From: Gemmatimonadales bacterium
GTDB lineage: Bacteria; Gemmatimonadota; Gemmatimonadetes; Longimicrobiales; Gaopeijiaceae
Direction of reading: 5' to 3'
Length of the DNA stretch: 64,000 nucleotides
Assembly: GCA_020344755.1 (NCBI GenBank)
Contig: CP070829.1
Coordinates: 606,273-670,272 of the forward strand
Part shown: in pieces, positions 18,260 through 27,990 of the stretch
How positions within the stretch are numbered: the first letter of the stretch is position 1
Layout of the letters: the number at the start of each line of letters is the position of its first letter
Translations under genes and position numbers: made by a program
Notes under the pieces: generated by a model
The model's input: only the letters and a program-made list of their open reading frames with translations
Told to the model about the DNA's origin: nothing
Database searches by the model: none

Positions 18260-19516
18260 TCAGGCCGAGCGCCGCCGCCTGCGGAGGGTCACCATGCTCA
18301 AGATCCCCAGGGCGGGCCCGATGGCCAGCAGGGAGAAGCCTGCCCCCCACCCGGAGCTGTCCACCACGCGGCTGGCCAGATCGATGGAGAAGCCCGTGAG
18401 TGCGAATCCCAGGGCGGTCTGGAGCGTGAGGGCGGTGCCCACGGCATGCGCTGGCGCCACCTCGGTCACCACCGCGCTGAACTGGGCGGAGTCGGCCACC
18501 ACGCTGAACCCCCACACCAGGGTCAGTGGAAGGAGGAGGGCGAGGGGGGCCGCGACGAGCCACCCCACGGTCAGCGCGCATCCGCCGCTCACCGCCATGG
18601 CCCAGATGGTGATTCGCTCCCGTCCCAGGATGTCCGCCCAGCGGCCCGCCAGCACCGCTCCGGCGCCCCCGGCGGCGATGGTAGCGAAACCCAGGAGGTC
18701 GGCCGAGAGCCAGGAGCCCTCGAGCCCACGACCCCCCAGGGCCACCATGAAATACGCAGGGACCAGGGTCCACATGGCATACAGCTCCCACATGTGCCCC
18801 AGGTAGCCCCCCGTGGCCAGCATGGTGGGCTTGTGGCGCACCAGCTCCCCGACCCGCGACCAGGCGAAGGGGCGGGACGGAAAGGCGTGGGGTCCGTCTC
18901 GGTAGAGGACCAGGACCAGGAAGCTGGCCACCACACCGGCCGCGGAGGTCCCCAGCACCACCGCCTCCAGGCTGGTCCCCCCCAGTGCCTTCAGGAGGTA
19001 GGGCGCCGCCTTGCCCACGGTCAGGGCTCCCACGACGGTTCCGATGGCCAGCCCACGGGCGGACCGGAACCAGGTGGAGATCATCTTCATGGCCGGCGGA
19101 TACACTCCGGCCAGGAAGAGACCCGTGAGGAACCGGAGGACGGCGCCCTCGGAGAATCCCGGCGACGCCAGGAGGGCGGCGTTCACCCCAGCGGCCCCCA
19201 GCGCGGAGAGGGAGAAGAAGACCCGGGATGGAACGACGTCCGCCAGGTTCAGCACGGCGGCGACTGCGGTTCCGGCCACGAAGCCCCACTGCACCAGGAC
19301 CGTGAGCGCCGCAACCTGCTGAGCGGTGAGGCTCCACCGCTCCTGGAGTTGTGGGGCCACCGCCGTGGCGGTGAACCACTCGCTCATCCCCAGGAGGAGC
19401 GCAGTGGAGAGGAGGGCCAGAACCGCCCAGCGGCGGGAGGGCTGGTGAAACGGTGCCGCACCTCCCGCCCCGGATCCGTGCGCGTCGGGGGGCACCGAGC
19501 CCGTTGAGGGGTTCAC
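18260..19516 (-). CDS. Major facilitator superfamily transporter
   Basis: A 418-residue inner-membrane carrier with about twelve hydrophobic helices (first WAVLALLSTALLLGMSEWF) and MFS-like loop motifs such as GRWADILGRERITIW between the two halves. The start GTG 19516 overlaps the proline dehydrogenase stop as GTGA; an upstream reading to 19585 would run into that gene. The substrate cannot be read. Coupling to proline dehydrogenase suggests uptake of proline or a proline-containing compound, but that is inference only. It converges on the glucan synthase gene with a 69-base gap lacking a clear terminator. Confidence 0.8.
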   Translation of the reverse strand: MNPSTGSVPPDAHGSGAGGAAPFHQPSRRWAVLALLSTALLLGMSEWFTATAVAPQLQERWSLTAQQVAALTVLVQWGFVAGTAVAAVLNLADVVPSRVFFSLSALGAAGVNAALLASPGFSEGAVLRFLTGLFLAGVYPPAMKMISTWFRSARGLAIGTVVGALTVGKAAPYLLKALGGTSLEAVVLGTSAAGVVASFLVLVLYRDGPHAFPSRPFAWSRVGELVRHKPTMLATGGYLGHMWELYAMWTLVPAYFMVALGGRGLEGSWLSADLLGFATIAAGGAGAVLAGRWADILGRERITIWAMAVSGGCALTVGWLVAAPLALLLPLTLVWGFSVVADSAQFSAVVTEVAPAHAVGTALTLQTALGFALTGFSIDLASRVVDSSGWGAGFSLLAIGPALGILSMVTLRRRRRSA

Positions 19517-20430
19517 CGCTTGAGCATCTGTCGCAGCACGAATCCCACGTTGGCGGGCCTCTCCGCCAGCCGGCGCATGTACCACGGGAACCAGTGCGCA
19601 CCGTACGAGATGAGCACCCGCAGTGGGATGTCGCTGCGGCGCAGCCTTCCCTGCTCCGAGACACCGATCCCGTAGAGCATCTCCACTTCCCAGTCCGATC
19701 CCGGTACGTCCAGCTCGCGGGCCGCCCGCGACGCTTCTCGAATGAGCCGCGGGTCGTGCGTGCCCAGGGCCACGAACCCCATCCGACCCGCCTTCCGGTC
19801 GCGGAGCATGCGCACCGCGAGGCGGCGGAAGGCCTCGTCCACATCCGTCTTCTGTGGGAGCGCGACCTCCGGGGGCTCCAGGTAGGCCCCCTTGACCAGT
19901 CGGAGGTTGGGGATGTCGGGGAGGAGTGCCTCGTAGTCGGCCTCGGTACGGTGCAGGTACGCCTGCAGGCAGACCCCCACGTTCGGGACCCTGCTCCGGG
20001 CCTCCCGCACGAGCTCCAGCGTGGGATCGACGTAGGGACTCGACTCCATGTCCACCCAGACGATACCGTCCGCCTCCCGGGCGAGCCGCACCACGTTCTC
20101 CGCCGCCCCCGCCAGCCCCTGGTCCAACCCCAGGTGTGTGGGCTTCACCGACAGCTGCATGTCCAGGCCACGGGACCGAACCTCTCCCGCCAGGCGCAGG
20201 TACTCGTCCACCACCCTCTGCGCCGCTGCCGCCGAGTCCACGTTCTCACCCAGCTCTGTCACGAGGGTCGGGGTGCCCAGGGCCGCCAGCGCCTCACCCT
20301 CCCGGAGCGCGTCGTCCATGCGCTCGCCGGGCATGAAGCGACGTACCGCCCGCTGGACGAAGCGGTAACGGGGCAGACGCTGCGCCATCGTGGGATTGGT
20401 GGACGCCCAGAGGAGGGCGGATTTCAGCAT
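19513..20430 (-). CDS. Proline dehydrogenase (monofunctional PRODH)
   Basis: FAD enzyme that oxidises L-proline to pyrroline-5-carboxylate and passes electrons to the respiratory chain. The 305-residue product carries the family's TIM-barrel signatures: LSVKPTHLGLD, VWVDMESSPYVD, RLVKGAYLEPPE, WEVEMLYGIG and the C-terminal YMRRLAERPANVGFVLRQML. I use ATG 20430 (MLKSALLWAS), where family homology begins; a TTG at 20508 would add 26 glycine-rich residues. No P5C dehydrogenase domain is fused and none is nearby. It lies 81 bases downstream of a BNR protein gene and overlaps the MFS gene. Confidence 0.88.
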   Translation of the reverse strand: MLKSALLWASTNPTMAQRLPRYRFVQRAVRRFMPGERMDDALREGEALAALGTPTLVTELGENVDSAAAAQRVVDEYLRLAGEVRSRGLDMQLSVKPTHLGLDQGLAGAAENVVRLAREADGIVWVDMESSPYVDPTLELVREARSRVPNVGVCLQAYLHRTEADYEALLPDIPNLRLVKGAYLEPPEVALPQKTDVDEAFRRLAVRMLRDRKAGRMGFVALGTHDPRLIREASRAARELDVPGSDWEVEMLYGIGVSEQGRLRRSDIPLRVLISYGAHWFPWYMRRLAERPANVGFVLRQMLKR

Positions 20431-20511
20431 GGTGTGGCCCCAGTTCAGGTTGAACTTCCCTGTGGGGGCGGCGTTGGCCTCCGGCCCGCCGCCCCCGGAG
20501 TCCCGCAAACC

Positions 20512-23500
20512 CTACGGATCTTCTCGACGCACCGGTGTCAGCTCCGGAAGGGGCGTGTACCCGGCGGCCCGGAGCGCATCCCGGAACGCGCTCACGCGCC
20601 CCTCGAGCGCGCCGTTGACCTCCTGGAGCACGACTTCCAGAGCCGCTTCGGCGCGGTCCAGCAACTCCTCCTCCAGCGGCGTGGGTGCGCCCTTCCCGCC
20701 TCTCAGCCGGCGCAGCGGCTGTCCCACCTCGCTGGCCACCGGATCGCCGGGGCAGATCCCCTGACACTCCGGTCCGGTGAAGAGGCGCTCCCGGAGCGCG
20801 GAGAGGGACTCCAGGAGGTCACGACCCTCGGCGCGAAGATCTCCGTCCAGGTTCGAGAGTGCCGCCTCGACCCCTTCCACGACCTGCCGGAGTCGGGTCC
20901 GGGCCTCGTTCGCGGTCTCCGTCAGGGCCATGGCCTCCTTGTAGGCCGCGAGCCGTGCTCGCATCTGGGCACGAGAGACCGGAGGAACCCGGGGGTCGTC
21001 CACGACCTCCAGCACTCCACTGACCGCGACACCGTCCTTTTCGACCGTGACCGTATAGGGGCCCGGGAGGACTTCCGCGCCGTCCGCGGCGTCGGGGCTC
21101 TCCTCCACCTCCCCGCCTGCCCGGAGATTCCAGACCCACCGGTTCAGTCCCACCTCCGCAGGAATCGATTCGGTCCGGACCGCGCGCCCGGCCGCGTCGG
21201 CCACCGTGACATCCACCGTGCCGGGGCCGCTGTCCGGGTGGACGCCGAAATAGACCAGCGCGCCGTAGGGGCGAGTGGCCCCCTGCCACATGGCCATCCC
21301 GGTGGAGCGGTATCCGATGGCTTCGGCCACGTCGTGGAGAATCGCCCGGTTCACCTCGTAGATCCGGAGAGGTTGGGAACCGGGTCCGTCCCGAGCCAGG
21401 GCCCGGAGGGGGTGGATGTCGTCCAGGACCCAGAGCCCACGCCCGTGGGTTCCCAGCACCAGGTCGCCCTCCCGGGGATGAATCTTCAGGTCCCGGACGG
21501 GCATGGCGGGCACATGGGTCCACCGCTGCCAGCTGCCCCCTCGGTCGGTGGAGAAGTAGAGCCCGAATTCGGTTCCCAGGAAGAGCAGGTTGGGCTCGCG
21601 CGGGTCCTCTTCGATGGCATGCGCGAAGCCGTCCACCCCGGAACCGTCCAGCCGCTCCCAACGCTCTCCGTAGTCTTCGGTGCGATAGAGGTATGTCTCC
21701 CAGTTGCCCCGTCGGTGATCCTCGAAGACCACGTAGGCCGTGGCGGGATCATGGAGGGAGGGCTGTACATCGGGGACCCACGTGCCCGCAGGGACCCCGC
21801 GGATGTTCTCCCCCACCGGGGTCCAGCTCGCACCGCCATCCCGGGTGAGCTGCACATTGCCGTCGTCGGTCCCCACCCAGATCACCCCCGGCTCCGTGGG
21901 AGATGGGGCGATGGCGATGACGCTGGTGTGCGTTTCGGCGCCGGTCGCATCCAGGCTGAGGCCTCCGGTTGCAGGGTCCTGCTTGGCCGGATCATTCGTG
22001 GTGAGGTCGGGGGAAATGATCTCCCACGAGGCACCGTGGTCCCGGGTCCGATGGACAAACTGGCTTCCGAGGTAGAGCGTGCCCGTCTCGTGCGGGTCCA
22101 GGGCCAGCCCGGCGTTCCAGTTGAACCGGAGCGGGATCCCCTGGGGATGGACCGGCTGGATACTCTCGCGATGTCCAGTGATGCGGTCGAATCTCTGGAG
22201 CGCACCGCCCTGGGACATGGAATAGCCGTACCGCTCGTCGGCAGGGTCGTCCAGCACGCTGAACCCGTCGCCGCCCCCCACCCGGGTGAAGTGGGCATTG
22301 AGGATGCCTTTGGTCTCCCAGACGTCGCTCGGGCCAAACCAGGAGCCGTTGTCCTGGAGCCCCCCGTAGATGTTGTAGGGAACCCGATCGTCCAGGGAAA
22401 CGTGGTAGTACTGCGCCAGGGTGAGGTTCTCAACGAACCGCCAGTGGTCTCCCCGGTCGAAGGAGATCCCGATGCCGCCGTCGTTCCCGATGATCATGTG
22501 GCGGGAGTCACCGGGGTCGATCCACAGCTCGTGCACATCGCCGTGGATGATGGCCGAAGGCACCACGGTCCTCCACGTCCGTCCGGCGTCTTCGCTCACC
22601 TGGATCGCGCTGTGGAGGGAGTAGATACGGTTTTCGTTCGCCGGGTCGATGCGGAGGTCCGCATAGTAGAACGGGCGAGGCACGATTCCCGGATTGTCGT
22701 TGACCGTTCGGAAGCTCCGACCCCCGTCGTCGGACCGGAGCAAGGCGCTGCGCGTGGCCTCCACCAGGGCGTAGACCACCTCCGGATTGGAGGGCGAGAT
22801 CGCCAGGCCCATCCGCCCCAGCTCGCCACTCGGGAGCCCGTCGCGCTCGGTGCGCTCCACCCAGGTGTCGCCCCCGTCGTGGGTGACGTACAAGCCGCTG
22901 CCGGGCCCCCCTGACCGGAAGAACCACGGATCGCGGCGAAAGTCCCACATGGCCGCCATGAGCTTGTCGGGGTTGGCCGGGTCCATGACGAGCTCCGCGA
23001 CCCCGGTTCCGGCATCGATGTGCAGGACCCGCTCCCACGTCTCGCCTCCATCGGTGGTGCGGTACACCCCCCGAACCTCGCCGTCACTCCAGGCGGGACC
23101 CATGACGCCGGCGTAGACTACGTCCGGGTCCGTGGGGTGGGTCAGGACCCGGTGGATCCGCTCCGAGCCCGACAGCCCGGCGAGGCTCCAGGTCTCCCCA
23201 CCGTCGATGGACTTGTAGATCCCGTTTCCGACCCCGGCGGAGTTGCGGGGATTCCCTTCCCCGGTGCCGACCCAGACGAGGGCCGGATTGGGCTGGAAGA
23301 CCGCGATGGAGCCCACCCCCAGGACCGGCTGGTCATCGAACACCGGGTTCCAGGTGACACCCCCGTCAGTGGAGCGGAAGACTCCACCGGTGGCCGCACC
23401 CACGAAGATGACGTTGGGATCGGAGAGCACCACCTCCACGTCCGCCACCCGTCCGCTCATTCCGGCGGGTCCGATGTTGCGGGCCTGGATGGCGTCCAGG

Positions 23501-23637
23501 TGGCTCATGTCCCACTGGCCCGCGAGCCCCACCGGGACCGCCACGAGCAACGCCATCGATCCGGCTGCCCCGAGCATCCGGCGGACGCTCCCCAGGGCTC
23601 CGGCCCGACTCGCCACGGCCCCGGTGCCCGCTCTCAT
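20512..23637 (-). CDS. Secreted Asp-box (BNR/VPS10-sortilin-like) beta-propeller protein A
   Basis: A 1041-residue exported protein. An N-terminal signal-like helix (SMALLVAVPVGLAGQ) is followed by repeated Asp-boxes of the S/T-x-D-x-G-x-x-W type: STDGGVTW, SIDGGETW, TTDGGETW, HDGGDTW, SEDAGRTW, TRDGGASW, STDRGGSW. They predict a large beta-propeller of the sialidase/VPS10 type. The C-terminal third has an Ig/FlgD-like strand region and a helical tail. No catalytic sialidase residues can be named, so enzyme activity is not claimed. ATG 23637 overlaps the stop of the upstream paralogue as ATGA. The frame is open further upstream to 23808, inside the neighbour, and is non-homologous there. Confidence 0.85.
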   Translation of the reverse strand: MRAGTGAVASRAGALGSVRRMLGAAGSMALLVAVPVGLAGQWDMSHLDAIQARNIGPAGMSGRVADVEVVLSDPNVIFVGAATGGVFRSTDGGVTWNPVFDDQPVLGVGSIAVFQPNPALVWVGTGEGNPRNSAGVGNGIYKSIDGGETWSLAGLSGSERIHRVLTHPTDPDVVYAGVMGPAWSDGEVRGVYRTTDGGETWERVLHIDAGTGVAELVMDPANPDKLMAAMWDFRRDPWFFRSGGPGSGLYVTHDGGDTWVERTERDGLPSGELGRMGLAISPSNPEVVYALVEATRSALLRSDDGGRSFRTVNDNPGIVPRPFYYADLRIDPANENRIYSLHSAIQVSEDAGRTWRTVVPSAIIHGDVHELWIDPGDSRHMIIGNDGGIGISFDRGDHWRFVENLTLAQYYHVSLDDRVPYNIYGGLQDNGSWFGPSDVWETKGILNAHFTRVGGGDGFSVLDDPADERYGYSMSQGGALQRFDRITGHRESIQPVHPQGIPLRFNWNAGLALDPHETGTLYLGSQFVHRTRDHGASWEIISPDLTTNDPAKQDPATGGLSLDATGAETHTSVIAIAPSPTEPGVIWVGTDDGNVQLTRDGGASWTPVGENIRGVPAGTWVPDVQPSLHDPATAYVVFEDHRRGNWETYLYRTEDYGERWERLDGSGVDGFAHAIEEDPREPNLLFLGTEFGLYFSTDRGGSWQRWTHVPAMPVRDLKIHPREGDLVLGTHGRGLWVLDDIHPLRALARDGPGSQPLRIYEVNRAILHDVAEAIGYRSTGMAMWQGATRPYGALVYFGVHPDSGPGTVDVTVADAAGRAVRTESIPAEVGLNRWVWNLRAGGEVEESPDAADGAEVLPGPYTVTVEKDGVAVSGVLEVVDDPRVPPVSRAQMRARLAAYKEAMALTETANEARTRLRQVVEGVEAALSNLDGDLRAEGRDLLESLSALRERLFTGPECQGICPGDPVASEVGQPLRRLRGGKGAPTPLEEELLDRAEAALEVVLQEVNGALEGRVSAFRDALRAAGYTPLPELTPVRREDP

Positions 23638-26600
23638 CGGCCCACGGTCTCGAACTCGGGGAACAGGTCCAGCTCCGCGGACCGTACCTGTGCCCGGAAC
23701 TCTGCGACGGGTCCCGTGATCATGTCGTTCAGGTCCGACTCGATGGTGTCGAGGGCCGCAGCCATCCGCTCGAGGGCCAGGCGCTCGAAGGTAGTGGGCG
23801 CGTCCCACGAAGACTGCAGGGCGAACATCCCCCTCCGCTGCGAGGCGGCCGGGTCGAAGTCGACGCTCTCTTCCATGGCTTCCTTGAGCGCCTCGCCGGC
23901 GGCCCGCAGAGCCTCCGCGTCCTCCCCCTCCAAGCCGCGCACGGTGGAGAGAACCCGGTCCACGGCCTCCATGATCTCATCGTACCGGGAGTCGGCCTCC
24001 GTGTAGCGGCGGTTCAGGACCGCGGCTTCCATGGATGCCTCGAACTTGGCGATCCGATCGGCCATGGGTACATCCACCCGCGGATCCGCACGGACGGTCA
24101 GCGACTGCTCGCTCGACTGCTCGCCCACCGTCACCCGGACCATGTAGCTGCCCGGGACCACCTCGGGCCCCTGGGGCTGACGGAAGAAGCCTCCCCCGCC
24201 TCCCTCGCCCGAGGGCTCGGCCTCGCCTCCAGGAAGGTCGACCCGGAGGTCCCAGCTCGTCCGGTTCAATCCGGAGTTTGCCTGTCCGTCCAAGGTGCGG
24301 ACCACCTCGCCGGATGCGTCCCGGATCTCGATGGCGGCCCCCCGGGCGTCCAAGCCGTCCGGGACCCAGTAGCTGAGCATGGCGCCCCGGGACCGGGTTT
24401 CCCCCTTGAACATGGCGTCGCCGCTGAAGTGGTAGCCGCTCATGGCGGCGATGCGGGCCAGGTAGGCATCCGGGACGGGAAAGAGGGACACCGCTGCGGG
24501 GGCCCCGCCGGTCATTCCCCGAAGGGGCCGAACGTCGTCCAGGATGTAGATGGCGCGGCCGAAGGTTCCGATGGCCAGATCGTGATCCCGGGGATGCACC
24601 ACCAGGGAACGCACCGGGACCGTGGGGAAGCCGTGCGTCCACTTGAACCAGGAGCCCCCGCGATCCAGCGAGACCCAGAGGCCCAGCTCACTCCCGGCGA
24701 AGAGGAGGTTCGGATCCACCGGGTCCTCTTCGACGGTGTGGACAAACCCCTGGATCCCCGCTCCGTTTCGACCGTTGGCGATATTCCGCCAATTCTCGCC
24801 GTAGTCGTCTGTGACGAAGATCCAGGGCTCCCATCCACCCCGCCGGTGGTCTTCCTGCACCACGTAGGCGCGCCCGGCCACGTGCTTCGAGGCCTCGATG
24901 TGGGGCACCCAGGTGTGGGCATCGGGGCCGTCCAGCTCCTCGGCGAAGTTGGTCCAACCGGCCCCGTCGTCCCGGGTGAGCTGCACGTTCCCGTCGTCGG
25001 TGCCCACCCAGATCACGCCCCGCTCCACCGGGCTCGGGGCGATGGTGAGGATGGTGGTGTGGTTCTCCGCTCCGGTGGCGTCCCGCGTGAGGCCGCCGCT
25101 CTCGTCGTAGTTCTGCTTCTCCGGGTCGTTGGTGGTGAGGTCCGGGGAAAGAAGCTCCCAGGTGCCTCCCTGGTCCGGGCTCCGGTGCAGGAACTGGGAG
25201 CCGTAGTAGATCGTTCCCGGCTCGTGGGGATCCAGGGCCAGCGCCGCGTTCCAGTGGAAGCGGAGTTCCACCTCGGGATCCGGATGGTACGGGCGGATCG
25301 GCTTTCGCTCGCCGGTACGGTTGTCCCACCGCTGGAGGTTTCCGCCCTGGCTCATCCCGAAGCCCTGCATGGGGCTCGTGGGGTCCACGATGGAGTTGAA
25401 GCCGTCGCCGAAGGTCGTCTCGTCCCACATCCAGTTCCGGATGCCGTCCACCACCCAGGCGTCCGAGGGCCCCTTCCACGAGCCGTTGTCCTGCATTCCG
25501 CCGTAGACGTTGAAGGGAACCTCCATGTCGACGGAGATGTGGTAGAACTGCCCCGCGGGGAGGTTGTCCGTCACCCGCCAGCTGGCGGCCCGGTCCTGAG
25601 AGACCACAAAGCCACCGTCGTTCCCGAGATAGATGAGTTCGCCCCCGGTGGGCTCGATCCACATGGCGTGGAAGTCCGAGTGCACGTCGTTGGGCATCCG
25701 CTCGAAGCTACGCCCGCCGTCATCGGACACGCGGACCACCGAACTCAGGTTGTACACCCGGAGGTGGTTGGTGGGATCGACGTGGATCTCGGCGTAGTAG
25801 AAGGGCCGGTTCAGGACCCCGTTGTCGTCGTTGATGAGCTCGAAATTCCGACCGCCATCGGTGGAGAGGTAGAGACCCCGGTCCTCCTCCGCCTCGATCA
25901 GGGCGTACACCCAATTGGGATCCGACCGGGCGATGGCCAGCCCCATCCGCCCCATCCGGCTCGCGGGAAGCCCGTTCTCCTCCCCGAGCTCCTCCCAGCT
26001 CTCGCCTCCGTCATAGGTCACATGGAGGCCGCTTCCGTCGCCGTATCCCGACTCGAAATACCAGGGCCACCGGCGGAACGACCACATGGCTGCGAACATC
26101 TTGTTGGGATTCACCGGGTCCTGCACCATCTCGGAGATCCCCGTGTCCTCGTCGACATAGAGGACCTTCCGCCAGCTCCGGCCTCCGTCGGTGGTCTTGT
26201 AGACCCCCCGCTCCTCACCGGCGGACCAGATGGGACCCATGGCGCCCACCCAGGCCACGTCCGGGTCCGTGGGGTGGAGGTGGATCCGGTGGATCTGACG
26301 GGTCTCCTCGAGCCCCAGGAACTCCCAGGTCTGGCCCCCGTCCATGGACTTGTAGATCCCCGCGCCGGGGTCCGCCGAGTTCCTTGGGTTTCCCTCGCCC
26401 GTCCCGACCCAGACGATGTCGCGGTAGGTCTGGTGCACCCGCACCGCCCCGATGTTCGCAATGGGCTGGTCGTCGAAGAGAGGCGTCCATGTATCGCCCC
26501 CGTTCGTGCTCTTCCAGACTCCGCCCGAAGCCGCTCCCGCGTACACCGTCATGGGGTCGGACTCCAGCGCGTCGATGGCGGTGATCCGGCCACTCATTCC

Positions 26601-26747
26601 CGCAGGACCGATGCTCCGAGCGTGCATAACCTCCAGATGGGCCGGGTCCACCTGTCCCAGGAGGGGGTTGGCGTGACCTACCAGGGCGAGCATGAAGGCC
26701 CGGAGGATCCAGCGGGCCAGGGGTCGGGACGGACGGGGGACGTTCAT
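23634..26747 (-). CDS. Secreted Asp-box (BNR/VPS10-sortilin-like) beta-propeller protein B
   Basis: A 1037-residue paralogue of the next gene downstream: both begin the mature region with an ARSIGPAGMSGR / ARNIGPAGMSGR block and keep the same order of Asp-boxes (STNGGDTW, SMDGGQTW, TTDGGRSW, YDGGESW, STDGGRNF, SLDRGGSW). The N-terminus (ILRAFMLALVGHANPLLGQ) is a signal peptide starting from ATG 26747; upstream in-frame sequence is Pro/Gly-rich and unlike the family. A glycine run (EGGGGGFF) links to the C-terminal Ig-like and helical part. The substrate or partner is unknown. It is upstream of paralogue A with a four-base overlap, so the two are made together. Confidence 0.85.
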   Translation of the reverse strand: MNVPRPSRPLARWILRAFMLALVGHANPLLGQVDPAHLEVMHARSIGPAGMSGRITAIDALESDPMTVYAGAASGGVWKSTNGGDTWTPLFDDQPIANIGAVRVHQTYRDIVWVGTGEGNPRNSADPGAGIYKSMDGGQTWEFLGLEETRQIHRIHLHPTDPDVAWVGAMGPIWSAGEERGVYKTTDGGRSWRKVLYVDEDTGISEMVQDPVNPNKMFAAMWSFRRWPWYFESGYGDGSGLHVTYDGGESWEELGEENGLPASRMGRMGLAIARSDPNWVYALIEAEEDRGLYLSTDGGRNFELINDDNGVLNRPFYYAEIHVDPTNHLRVYNLSSVVRVSDDGGRSFERMPNDVHSDFHAMWIEPTGGELIYLGNDGGFVVSQDRAASWRVTDNLPAGQFYHISVDMEVPFNVYGGMQDNGSWKGPSDAWVVDGIRNWMWDETTFGDGFNSIVDPTSPMQGFGMSQGGNLQRWDNRTGERKPIRPYHPDPEVELRFHWNAALALDPHEPGTIYYGSQFLHRSPDQGGTWELLSPDLTTNDPEKQNYDESGGLTRDATGAENHTTILTIAPSPVERGVIWVGTDDGNVQLTRDDGAGWTNFAEELDGPDAHTWVPHIEASKHVAGRAYVVQEDHRRGGWEPWIFVTDDYGENWRNIANGRNGAGIQGFVHTVEEDPVDPNLLFAGSELGLWVSLDRGGSWFKWTHGFPTVPVRSLVVHPRDHDLAIGTFGRAIYILDDVRPLRGMTGGAPAAVSLFPVPDAYLARIAAMSGYHFSGDAMFKGETRSRGAMLSYWVPDGLDARGAAIEIRDASGEVVRTLDGQANSGLNRTSWDLRVDLPGGEAEPSGEGGGGGFFRQPQGPEVVPGSYMVRVTVGEQSSEQSLTVRADPRVDVPMADRIAKFEASMEAAVLNRRYTEADSRYDEIMEAVDRVLSTVRGLEGEDAEALRAAGEALKEAMEESVDFDPAASQRRGMFALQSSWDAPTTFERLALERMAAALDTIESDLNDMITGPVAEFRAQVRSAELDLFPEFETVGR

Positions 26748-26945
26748 GGTCGATTCGGGTTGTACGTTCCAGTGACCTGCCGCCTGCGGGGCGAAGCTGC
26801 ACCCGCGGTGGGCGGAACGTACGTCGGGCCCCGAACCGCCGCCACCGGAAGGAGGGGTGAGTCCCGCACCGGTCGACCGAGGCGGCTCAGGTGGAGTTCC
26901 CGAGGGGCCGACCCGACCCGGCTCCACCCTCGAGAAGAGCCGGAT

Positions 26946-27872
26946 TCAGCGCTGCCCGTGCCCTTCCATGTGGTGGTGATAGACGACCCGCGAGAGCGCG
27001 GCCGCGAAGGCCTCGCCCTGGTCGTCGGCCGGGTGATTCCGCAGGAGGATCACCAGGACGTACGGGGGTGCTCCCTCGGGAAAGACCAGGGCCGCGTCAT
27101 GGTTGATACCGGTGATCCACCCCGTCTTGTTGGCCACGCGCGTCCCTTCCGGCAGGCCCGCAGGGATGTTCTCCCGGAAGTGCTGCCGTTCCAGGATTCC
27201 CAGCATCTCGTCTCTCGCCCGTGTCCCCGCCAGCCGCGGATCCAGGATCGCCTCCATCACGGCGGCCAGGTCCCGGGCCGTGGTGGTGTTGCTCAGCCCG
27301 GCTTCGAATGCGGGGATATCCTCCACCCCCCGGAGCACCTCCATGGAATCGGCGCCCAGACCACGGAGCATGGCGGTGACCCGCGCCGCCTCCACGTCTT
27401 CGATCAGGAGGTTCGTGGCCAGGTTGGAGGACCAGGTGATCATGCGGTCGATGAGCTCACGCCGCGATACCCCTTCCCCCACACGCCCGTAGAGAGTCGA
27501 ATCCGAGTCCGACGACGGGGTCAGCTCGAAGGACGAGCCATCCACGATGGAGCGAAAGGTGGTGCGGATCTCCACCGGATCGTCCAGGTCCAGCACTCCG
27601 GCGGTCTCATCCATGTAGAGGCGCAGCATGACGGGGACCTTCATCGTGCTGGCGGCGTGCATTCGGAGGTCCGGGTTCACCAGGAGCGAGTCGGAACCGT
27701 CCAGGGAACGATAGACGAGCCCCACCTCGGCCCCGCTCTGCTCCACCATGGAGCGGACCTCGGCGGCGGCGCCCTCGGGTTCGGGCACGCACGCCGCCAC
27801 CACCACGACGCAGGTGGCGAGTCCGGCGGTGAAGGGTCGGAGGGAGCCCGTGGGCGAGGGGCGAAAGTGCAT
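26946..27872 (-). CDS. Beta-lactamase-like serine hydrolase, putative lipoprotein
   Basis: A 308-residue exported protein of the class A beta-lactamase/transpeptidase-like fold. From ATG 27872 it has a lipoprotein signal ending in VVVVAAC. The active-site motifs are SxxK (ASTMK), an SSN in place of the usual SDN (MITWSSNLATNLLI), and KTG (ANKTGWITG). A glutamate in GVEDIPAFE could stand for the deacylating Glu166, but spacing differs. Family members may be beta-lactamases or cell-wall peptidases; resistance cannot be claimed from sequence. An earlier ATG at 27965 is possible but would bury the signal peptide. The 198 bases to the BNR gene downstream hold no gene that I can support. Confidence 0.8.
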   Translation of the reverse strand: MHFRPSPTGSLRPFTAGLATCVVVVAACVPEPEGAAAEVRSMVEQSGAEVGLVYRSLDGSDSLLVNPDLRMHAASTMKVPVMLRLYMDETAGVLDLDDPVEIRTTFRSIVDGSSFELTPSSDSDSTLYGRVGEGVSRRELIDRMITWSSNLATNLLIEDVEAARVTAMLRGLGADSMEVLRGVEDIPAFEAGLSNTTTARDLAAVMEAILDPRLAGTRARDEMLGILERQHFRENIPAGLPEGTRVANKTGWITGINHDAALVFPEGAPPYVLVILLRNHPADDQGEAFAAALSRVVYHHHMEGHGQR

Positions 27873-27990
27873 CCAGATGCCGGAGCCGAGGGAGCGGGTG
27901 ATCGGGGCAACTGACGGTGACCGGGATGCCAGGGCAAGCCTCCGAACCGGACGTTGACCGGGCATGGCGGGACCTTAACTTCCCTTGAAC

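Noticed and set aside
19453-27914. Two very long plus-strand open frames (about 1150 codons each) opposite the BNR genes
   Set aside because: They are Arg/Gly/His/Pro-rich with no motifs and exactly shadow the well-supported minus-strand genes; long antisense frames are expected at this GC content.
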